Origin: CALXSC01 sp964493475
GTDB taxonomy: Bacteria > Pseudomonadota > Alphaproteobacteria > Rickettsiales > UBA1997
Direction: 5' to 3'
Assembly (NCBI GenBank): GCA_964493475.1
Contig: CAZBNS010000058.1
Coordinates: forward strand, 1-11,209
DNA length: 11,209 nt
Shown: positions 6,517-11,209 of the stretch, piece after piece
How the letters are laid out: each line of letters starts with the position of its first letter
Position numbering within the stretch: the stretch's first letter is position 1
Notes under the pieces: generated by a model
The model's input: the letters and a program-made list of their open reading frames with translations, nothing else
What the model was told of the DNA's origin: nothing
Database searches by the model: none
Position numbers and translations under genes: made by a program

Positions 6517-7068
6517 CTATTTTATTCCATAAATGATAAAGGCAGGAGGTAGATTTAATAAGACGAATTTCCATTGTACACTATTAAATTTCCATCTTAT
6601 CAAATTAAATATTAATAAAGAATACTGATATGTTATGAACCGGCCTTTATCCTTTAATAACATAAATGAATTATTGATAATTTTTTTTCGTTTTCGCTTT
6701 TCAATAAATGTAAAAGGGATGGTTGAAACGATATAATCTACTTTTTCAATTTTGTATTTGTTTATTATAATATTCTTTGCATTTTCGGCATCATCATTTA
6801 TAATTTTCAACCTATTATCTTTTATTTGGGATAAATCATTAATAAAATTTTCATTTGTTTCAAAAACATATAGAATCGCATCAGGTTTCATATTATCAAG
6901 CAAAATTTTTGTTATTACCCCATTGCCTGGACCATATTCAATAATTATTTCTGCATTTTTAAAGTTTATTTCTTCAATGAGTTTTTTTACTACATGGTCA
7001 GAAGTTGATGTAATTGCACCAACTTTTTTATCTTTTACAAGTTCTTTTATATATAATTCTGTTTTCAT
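6517..7068 (-). CDS. PmtA-like phospholipid N-methyltransferase (first in KAS III operon)
   Basis: This 183-aa Rossmann-fold SAM-dependent methyltransferase shows motif I at IIEYGPGNGVIT (42-53). An acidic residue ends strand 2 (VFE, about 68-70), and motif IV is YIVSTIPF (112-119). The EYGPG start, the S-x-[IL]-PF motif and the C-terminal LNLPPAFIIY are typical of the PmtA group, which methylates phosphatidylethanolamine, and of related rRNA dimethylase-like enzymes. A basic KRKRKK patch (124-129) could face the membrane. I infer methylation of an amino-lipid headgroup. It is the first gene of the KAS III operon, 12 bp beyond a candidate TetR operator at 7081-7105. A paralogue lies about 560 bp upstream. 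Confidence 0.8.
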   Translation of the reverse strand: MKTELYIKELVKDKKVGAITSTSDHVVKKLIEEINFKNAEIIIEYGPGNGVITKILLDNMKPDAILYVFETNENFINDLSQIKDNRLKIINDDAENAKNIIINKYKIEKVDYIVSTIPFTFIEKRKRKKIINNSFMLLKDKGRFITYQYSLLIFNLIRWKFNSVQWKFVLLNLPPAFIIYGIK

Positions 7069-7080
7069 TTTTTAAATAAT

Positions 7081-7105
7081 TAAACTTATTTTGTTTTATA
7101 GTCAA
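7081..7105 (-). promoter_or_regulatory. Candidate TetR operator before the first-operon methyltransferase
   Basis: On the minus strand this 25-mer begins TTGACTATAAAACAA and ends AAGTTTA. It matches the copy at 8196-8220 in 19 of 25 positions, although its right half (GTTTA instead of GTCAR) is degraded. The -7 element is not a clean TAnnTTTG here. It lies 12 bp before the methyltransferase start, where a repressor could block the KAS III operon. Confidence 0.45.
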
Positions 7106-7148
7106 TACGTAAAAATAAATTATTAAAGAGTGTTCATTTTTATATAAA

Positions 7149-7454
7149 TTATATGTTAATTAAAAGTGTAAGATCTTTTTTATAATCAGTAAATGATTTT
7201 ATTCCAGATTCAGTTAATGAATATGAAGTATTAGGTTTCCTATTGATGAATTTCTTTTCCGTTTTTATATATTTTGCGTTTTCAAGAAAGTTTAAATGAC
7301 TTGACAGTGCGCCACATGTAACCTGTAGCGAGTTTTGTAAAAACATATAGCTGCACGCTCTATCTCTCTTTAATAAAGTCATAATACAGAAACGATACCT
7401 GTTATCAAACATTTTATCCATCCGGTGAATAATATCTTTCATATCCGTTTCCAT
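7149..7454 (-). CDS. Winged-helix regulator (HTH_34 type)
   Basis: This 101-aa protein is a stand-alone winged helix. FDNRYRFCIMTLLKRDRACSY leads into a recognition region (LQVTCGALSSHLNFLENAKYI, about 44-64), then a wing (KTEKKFINRKPNTSYSLTESG) with the K-x-x-x-x-RKPxTxYxLTxxG pattern of the HTH_34/ArsR-like group, and a C-terminal dimerisation helix. It carries no metal-binding Cys-Val-Cys motif. Codon 5 is also ATG; the first ATG at 7454 is kept because the spacing suits a gene in an operon. It sits between the two methyltransferase genes, 51 bp after the 40-aa membrane peptide, and probably tunes the lipid locus together with the TetR protein. Its own targets are not evident. Confidence 0.85.
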   Translation of the reverse strand: METDMKDIIHRMDKMFDNRYRFCIMTLLKRDRACSYMFLQNSLQVTCGALSSHLNFLENAKYIKTEKKFINRKPNTSYSLTESGIKSFTDYKKDLTLLINI

Positions 7455-7505
7455 AATATGTTATATTAAATCTTTCCTAATTCTGCAAGCTATGCGTGAC
7501 TTATT

Positions 7506-7628
7506 TTAAAAATATTTACTTATGATTTTTATTTTAAAAACGGCATTAATTATTAAATAAAACAAAACCAAAAATATATTAATGACTAAACAAAAAAACA
7601 TCAAAAGGCTTAATATAATTTTTTTCAT
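7506..7628 (-). CDS. 40-aa single-pass membrane peptide, coupled to the methyltransferase
   Basis: ATG at 7628-7626 overlaps the methyltransferase stop as ATGA (7625-7628) and opens a 40-codon frame ending in TAA at 7506-7508. The product starts MKKIILSLLMFFCLV and is hydrophobic through about residue 31, with a basic tail (KIKIISKYF). The long hydrophobic core favours a membrane anchor over a cleaved secreted peptide, since no polar mature part follows. The 4-bp overlap is the same coupling used between the acyltransferase and glycosyltransferase genes, which is the main reason to accept such a short gene. It may keep the methyltransferase at the membrane; this is inference. Confidence 0.6.
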   Translation of the reverse strand: MKKIILSLLMFFCLVINIFLVLFYLIINAVFKIKIISKYF

Positions 7629-8149
7629 AAAATATCAACTTTAATTTTTTTCTGACATTCATAAACCCAAAGAATAGGATTATTGAGAAAAACTTTAAAA
7701 GTGCAATATTTGAAATATTTTTGATACAAAGAGATATAAACCTTTGTATCAAACACCTGAATCAACGAACCATCATTTTTCAATAATTTACAGCTATCAA
7801 TTATAATCTTCGATATTGCTTCTTTGCTATAATCTTTGAAAGGAACGGATGAAATAATACAATCAACAGTTTTTTCATAGTATATGATTTTATTAACTTC
7901 TTCTGCGGACAGAATTCTCACCCGAAGCCTTTTATCATTTATTTCACAAAGAGTTTTACATTTCTCTATATTCATTTCTAAAGCATACAGAATAGAACCT
8001 TGATGCATTTTGGCTAATATTTCCCTAGTAATATAACCGTAACCGGCATTATATTCAATAATTACCTGAGGGGAAGAAACGGTTACGTATTTGATGATTT
8101 CATTTAAAAACAGTTTGGCTGAGTATGATTTTACTTTATTTTGTACCAT
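7625..8149 (-). CDS. PmtA-like methyltransferase paralogue with altered motif I
   Basis: This 174-aa SAM-dependent methyltransferase is paralogous to the one at 6517-7068. The shared frame is IIEY-x-x-G-x-G-x-IT (30-41), an acidic strand-2 end (ALEMN, 56-60), motif IV CIISSVPF (97-104) and a C-terminal LNNPILWVYE in place of LNLPPAFIIY. Motif I reads EYNAGYG where the other copy has EYGPGNG. The first glycine and the proline are lost, which could weaken cofactor binding or change specificity. The likely substrate is an amino lipid, by analogy to PmtA. It lies between the TetR gene and the coupled 40-aa membrane peptide, with a candidate TetR operator at 8196-8220 and a -7 element just upstream. 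Confidence 0.75.
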   Translation of the reverse strand: MVQNKVKSYSAKLFLNEIIKYVTVSSPQVIIEYNAGYGYITREILAKMHQGSILYALEMNIEKCKTLCEINDKRLRVRILSAEEVNKIIYYEKTVDCIISSVPFKDYSKEAISKIIIDSCKLLKNDGSLIQVFDTKVYISLYQKYFKYCTFKVFLNNPILWVYECQKKIKVDIL

Positions 8150-8195
8150 AACATCAATTTAAAATATAAAATTAATAATGCATAAACGATATTAC

Positions 8196-8225
8196 CTGAC
8201 TGATATTGTTTTTTAGTCAAATATA
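8196..8225 (-). promoter_or_regulatory. Candidate TetR operator and -7 element before the paralogous methyltransferase
   Basis: On the minus strand TATATTTG (8225-8218) fits the Bacteroidota -7 consensus TAnnTTTG, and it overlaps a dyad, TTGAC-N15-GTCAG (8220-8196). No TTTG appears at the expected -33 place, which lies inside the end of the tetR gene. The dyad shares TTGAC, an inner AAAC and AGTCA with the copy at the tetR promoter. Confidence 0.5.
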
Positions 8226-8236
8226 TTTTAAAAAAA

Positions 8237-8821
8237 TTACTTTTTTTGAGTTTTTAAACTATTTACTAACATAGAAGCAAGTTCTTCAATTGTGCTTTCA
8301 TATTCAGGATATTTGTTTTGCAAGAAAAAAGGAATCTCAACACCGTTTAATAACATCATCATAATATTTACTGTAGAATTTATATTTTTAACATCGAGAT
8401 AACCTTCCTTTTTTCCTTTTTTTATAATATAGGTTAATTGTGTACGTTCAAACTCGTCAAAATTATCTCTAACATCTTTAACAAAATGATATTTTTCAAA
8501 GAAATCAGCTTTTAGTGTTTCATGATAATTTACTGCTTTATGTAATAACTTCAAACGAGTAAGCATGTATGTTTTGAGCATAACTAAAGAGTCAGATTCC
8601 TTACTTACTATTTTACTTAATTCCGTTTTAACAGCATTAAGCTCTTGTTTCAGCACTTCGTTAAAAAGTTCTTCTTTGCTTCTAAAATAATAATAAAGAA
8701 CACCTTTGGCTTTATGGATGTGCTTTGCAATCTCATCCATTGTGGTTTTATAGAAGCCGAATTTTGAAAAAAACTTAGTCGCTGATTCAATAATTAAACT
8801 CTTTACTTCTATTTCAGACAT
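8237..8821 (-). CDS. TetR/AcrR-family repressor
   Basis: This 194-aa protein is of standard TetR length. The DNA-binding domain fills about residues 6-55: IIESATKFFSKFGFYKTTMDEIAKHI, then HKAKGVLYYYFRSKEELFNEVL, with the family's YYYF-x-SKEEL block following the recognition helix. The all-helical remainder is the ligand-binding and dimerisation part and gives no ligand clue. The family usually represses its own gene and neighbours and is released by a small, often lipid-like, molecule. It is the first gene of the lipid locus. A well-formed promoter stands before it with an inverted repeat over the -7 element, and related dyads precede both methyltransferase genes. This supports local control by a lipid or precursor, which is inferred. 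Confidence 0.93.
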   Translation of the reverse strand: MSEIEVKSLIIESATKFFSKFGFYKTTMDEIAKHIHKAKGVLYYYFRSKEELFNEVLKQELNAVKTELSKIVSKESDSLVMLKTYMLTRLKLLHKAVNYHETLKADFFEKYHFVKDVRDNFDEFERTQLTYIIKKGKKEGYLDVKNINSTVNIMMMLLNGVEIPFFLQNKYPEYESTIEELASMLVNSLKTQKK

Positions 8822-8826
8822 AATAA

Positions 8827-8879
8827 TTGACTTTTATAGTTTACGGGTCAAAAATAATAAATTCCAATTACATGACAAA
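8827..8879 (-). promoter_or_regulatory. tetR promoter with overlapping operator
   Basis: On the minus strand TTTG (8879-8876) and TATTTTTG (8856-8849) are spaced by exactly 19 bp, matching the Bacteroidota -33 and -7 elements. The -7 element runs into a dyad, TTGAC-N15-GTCAA (8851-8827), with perfect 5-bp outer arms. The arrangement suits negative autoregulation by the TetR protein encoded just downstream. Confidence 0.65.
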
Positions 8880-9036
8880 GTTTTTATTATTATTTTTAAT
8901 TTAATTTATCACAAATTGTCAATTTGCATTGGTGGGTTGGAAATTGCTGCTCTTTTGATAGCTTTGGTTTATAGGTTGATTTGTGTGGGCTTGCAGCATG
9001 TGCTTAGCTTGTGCGGTAGGAGTTATACGTACCAAT
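8880..9036. other. G+T-rich intergenic segment
   Basis: From about 8923 to 9022 the plus strand is roughly 75% G+T with only about 14 A and 11 C in 100 bases, quite unlike the A/T-rich DNA on both sides. No frame looks coding and no strong hairpin was seen. It ends GCGGTAGGAGTTATACG and resembles dispersed Bacteroidota intergenic repeats as I remember them. It separates the tetR promoter from the TIR module, which reads towards it. Confidence 0.45.
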
Positions 9037-9606
9037 TTATTGACCTGAACGTGTAATTACATCTGATTGTAAATGTGCATGCAAATAATCATAATAATAT
9101 GTAATTGTTGCCTGTTGTTCAAACGATAATTCACTATCTTAAACCTCCATATATGCTGAAATTAAGATGAAGCATTGTGAATAAAGCCCCAATACTATGA
9201 ATTAAATTTTTAAGATTTGCTTGAGCGAAATTATTATTTCTATTGTGTTTAACCGAGCTATAAGATTGATACCAAAATAATGAATACTGAGTGTTCCATT
9301 CCTTAAATGGTTCTATAATTACACTATCAGGATACCAATAAAGCAACCCAACCTTGAAAAATGATTTAGGATTAAATAATGTTTTATAATCTTTTATATT
9401 ATAACTTGATGGAGTTTTCTTATACTCTTGTTCAACCAGCATATCTTTGCAGATGCTTTCAAATTCAGTGCAAGTTCTCAAAAAGAGTTCATAAATTCTA
9501 TGAGAATAAATTTTAAGATTTGCATCTACCGGCTCAATAAAATTTAAAATTTCTTTAAAATCCGAAATAATGAGTCTAAAAGCTGTTTTATATGATTTTT
9601 ATTCAT
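9037..9606 (-). pseudogene. Conserved protein of the TIR operon, broken by two frameshifts
   Basis: ATG at 9606 gives MNKNHIKQLLDSLF before its frame ends. The main frame (open from about 9590 down to 9134) carries the body of the protein: KEILNFIEPVDANLKIYSHR, IYELFLRTCTEFES, then WYQSYSSVKHNRNNNFAQAN. It has no ATG, and the longest called frame would start at a TTG in the middle of a helix. After its TAG at 9134 a third stretch, SELSFEQQATITYYYDY to SDVITRSGQ, runs in another frame to TAA at 9037-9039. The two shifts cancel: start and final stop are in the same frame, 570 bp apart (about 189 aa). The body resembles a family with a WYxxYxxVKHxR motif and may be HEPN-like. It starts 11 bp after the TIR gene. 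Confidence 0.7.
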
Positions 9607-9617
9607 AGTTTTATATT

Positions 9618-10796
9618 TTAACTTCCCGAACCGGAACTTTCATCAAATTCATAGTAATAATACTCTAAATATTCTTTCCCATTATTAGTAATAATCCACT
9701 TTTGACCTTTAGGTCTATTAATTAAATCAACTAATCCTTTGTCTTTAAGAATTAATAATCTTTTTCTTACAACTTCTTTTTCTTCACCAGATTCTTGTGT
9801 AATTTTATCTATTGCCCGATACTTATATCTGCTTTGTTCAAACCCTCTAAGAATAGATATTTCATGATGCTTAAGGACGTAATTAGATCTTTCTGATTTT
9901 GGAATATAATTTAATAATTTGGCATTTATATTATGATGATCAACTTTTCTTAATTTATCAATTATTAATTCTGCAAATTCATAAGGAGAATATTTCGTCA
10001 AATTTATGTATGAAACATCATCCAATCCAGTAATTTCAGAATTGTCAAATCTTGCTGGTAAAATATATTCTTCTTTCTGTCTAATAGCTCTACTTAATGC
10101 ACTTTTTCGTTCATGATTTGTCCATACCTTTTTAACATATTCATCAGAAATAAAAATAACACAGAATAATGCTTTCTTAGAAAATATCTCCGCAAAATAA
10201 TCAGGGAGATATTTGCCCCATGAATCAACTTTTTCATCATCAGCAAAGAAAACTTTTATACTATTCCTTTTTAATTCTTTCGCAACAATATCAACATAAT
10301 ATCTTTGTTCTCCAGCAAATGAAAATGCAATATCATAATCAAAATTACTCATGTTTTTATAAAAATTTGTATTCACCGAACTGATTTTTTTTGATTCTTC
10401 AATATGTTCTTCAATCCATTTATCAAATAATTCAACATAAACTTCTTTACCTTGCTTCTTTTTAATAATTGGCATTATTACATATTTCATTTGCTTTAAG
10501 AAAAGTTCCTTGTTGTCTTCAACCTTTTTTAAAAAATAGTTCAAATGGTAATCAAGGAATCCATCTATTTCATAAGGTGGTTTTATTTTAATTAAAGTGT
10601 CAGCGAAAAGTCTATCATAATCTTCAGGAATCACTTTTTTATATATTGTATTCGATTGATATTTATTTTGACCTGAAAATGGATCTCTTTTGCTGGAACC
10701 AAAAATAATTCCGGGTGTGGTTTCACCCAAATTTCTTAATTGAAACTGATGTTCGAGGCAATCAGAAATTCCATTGATTGAATAAAATTTGTTCAT
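9618..10796 (-). CDS. TIR-domain protein with C-terminal winged helix
   Basis: This 392-aa protein has three parts. Residues 1-150 are an unrecognised N-terminal region. Residues about 152-284 form a TIR domain: FDYDIAFSFAGEQR (152-165) is strand A and box 1, and the block VIFISDEYVKKVWTNHER (213-230) holds the presumed NADase glutamate, Glu229. Residues about 305-380 look like a winged helix (YVLKHHEISILRGFE, then VVRKRLLILKDKGLVDLINR and WIITNNGKEYLEYY). Bacterial TIR proteins often deplete NAD+ or make cyclic ADP-ribose signals in phage defence. The role here is inferred. It carries no membrane segment. ATG at 10796 follows a -7 element (10829-10836). It is cotranscribed with the frameshifted gene 11 bp downstream. 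No Thoeris ThsA or SPARTA Argonaute gene is present. Confidence 0.9.
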   Translation of the reverse strand: MNKFYSINGISDCLEHQFQLRNLGETTPGIIFGSSKRDPFSGQNKYQSNTIYKKVIPEDYDRLFADTLIKIKPPYEIDGFLDYHLNYFLKKVEDNKELFLKQMKYVIMPIIKKKQGKEVYVELFDKWIEEHIEESKKISSVNTNFYKNMSNFDYDIAFSFAGEQRYYVDIVAKELKRNSIKVFFADDEKVDSWGKYLPDYFAEIFSKKALFCVIFISDEYVKKVWTNHERKSALSRAIRQKEEYILPARFDNSEITGLDDVSYINLTKYSPYEFAELIIDKLRKVDHHNINAKLLNYIPKSERSNYVLKHHEISILRGFEQSRYKYRAIDKITQESGEEKEVVRKRLLILKDKGLVDLINRPKGQKWIITNNGKEYLEYYYYEFDESSGSGS

Positions 10797-10828
10797 GATA
10801 TTTTATGTCTTATTTATCTTTAATGTAT

Positions 10829-10836
10829 CAAAATTA
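10829..10836 (-). promoter_or_regulatory. -7 element of the TIR operon
   Basis: On the minus strand TAATTTTG fits TAnnTTTG and lies 32 bp before the TIR start codon. No TTTG stands 19 bp further upstream, so the -33 box is weak or absent. Confidence 0.4.
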
Positions 10837-10877
10837 GCAAAAAAGAGATTAAAAATTATTTCGTTTGAATTTATCTG

Positions 10878-10887
10878 GTTAGCTAAC
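10878..10887. repeat. 10-bp perfect palindrome GTTAGCTAAC
   Basis: GTTAGCTAAC is its own reverse complement. It stands 28 bp before the long hairpin, and a further GTTAGC occurs at 11043-11048. Such words are frequent at the edges of the hairpin-type repeats seen here. It may mark the boundary between the TIR gene leader and the repeat region. Confidence 0.4.
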
Positions 10888-10914
10888 TATGGAAAAAGGA
10901 TTTTGAGCGTCAGG

Positions 10915-10980
10915 GCAAAAGCAAATGTGGTGCATACCAATATAAAAAATAAATAATTGATGCACCTCTTTTGCTTTTGC
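10915..10980. repeat. 21-bp inverted repeat (strong hairpin)
   Basis: The arm at 10915-10935 begins GCAAAAGCAAA and ends GTGCAT. Its partner at 10960-10980 begins ATGCACC and ends TTTTGCTTTTGC. Nineteen of 21 positions pair, around a 24-nt A/T-rich loop. It lies upstream of the TIR promoter and is not followed by a T-run, so it is probably a repeat element rather than a terminator. Confidence 0.75.
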
Positions 10981-11209
10981 AGAAGGATAGCAAACACGGC
11001 TTTGCCGAAAAAGTGCGGTGGAGTAAAAATTTAAACCTTTGGGTTAGCTTGTGTGTCGGCTTTTTGTTTTTTTGTCACTGGTCTGTCAAGTTGCACTGAA
11101 CTGTCTGAAGAGTCAAAACAAACTTTATATTTTTTTAATTTATCTCCGCTTACACCTAACGATTAAGATTTTATCCGCAGTTAAAACAAAAAAATAATCG
11201 AAGAACAAA
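10981..11209. repeat. Non-coding repeat region with words shared with the left end
   Basis: The region has a small CGGC-TTT-GCCG hairpin (10997-11007), the 14-mer GTAAAAATTTAAAC (11023-11036) and ACCTAAC (11154-11160). Read on the minus strand the last begins GTTAGGTGTAAGCGGA, close to GTTAGGTGCTGGCGGA at 168-183. The 14-mer is the reverse complement of 277-290. Both words thus recur at the left end, inverted and in the same relative order. No gene is visible, and the element seems to continue past the window end. Confidence 0.5.

Noticed and set aside
6517..8149. DNA or rRNA methyltransferases of a restriction-modification or resistance system
   Set aside because: There is no target-recognition domain or endonuclease, and the C-terminal LNLPPAF-type ending and lipid-gene context favour the PmtA group.
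9618..10796. Thoeris, SPARTA or CBASS system
   Set aside because: No ThsA, short Argonaute/APAZ or cyclase gene accompanies the TIR protein.
10915..10980. Intrinsic terminator
   Set aside because: The stem is strong but has no T-run on either side and no visible gene ending next to it.

Overview
Organism. The window is AT-rich (about 30% GC by eye) and has A/T-rich leaders without Shine-Dalgarno sequences. It carries promoter elements of the Bacteroidota type: TAnnTTTG at -7, with TTTG at -33 about 19 bp away. Protein relationships, such as the KAS III type, the hemolysin-like acyltransferase and the HTH_34 regulator, also fit an environmental Bacteroidota. No rRNA, tRNA or integrase gene was seen.

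Layout. (1) 1-704 is GC-richer and largely non-coding. It holds a long attC-like hairpin (43-174) and a block of 42-nt tandem repeats (479-630). (2) 705-1780 carries, on the minus strand, a two-repeat protein of unknown function and a small XRE regulator. (3) 1871-8821 is an almost unbroken minus-strand locus. In transcription order it holds a TetR regulator; a PmtA-like methyltransferase, a 40-aa membrane peptide and a winged-helix regulator; then a second PmtA-like methyltransferase, KAS III, a PlsC-type acyltransferase, an acyl carrier protein (ACP)-like protein, one or two tiny membrane proteins, a hemolysin-like acyltransferase, two GT2 glycosyltransferases and a 49-aa membrane protein, closed by a terminator at 1784-1817. 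(4) 8923-9022 is a strongly G+T-rich non-coding stretch. (5) 9037-10796 is a two-gene module: a TIR-domain protein and, 11 bp downstream, a conserved-looking protein broken by two compensating frameshifts. (6) 10797-11209 is non-coding, with hairpins and repeat words that echo the left end in inverted orientation.

How it works together. The central locus looks like a lipid or glycolipid factory. KAS III plus an ACP-like protein would handle acyl chains, two acyltransferases would transfer acyl groups, two PmtA-like enzymes would methylate an amino headgroup, and two GT2 enzymes would add sugars. Every catalytic class except KAS III is present as a pair. A 25-bp dyad (TTGAC-N15-GTCAA type) occurs before the tetR gene and before both methyltransferase genes, overlapping the -7 element in the first two, so the TetR protein probably controls the whole locus. 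The most unexpected detail is that the ACP-like protein has tyrosine where the phosphopantetheine-bearing serine should be. The TIR module looks like an accessory defence-type unit placed beside dispersed repeats.
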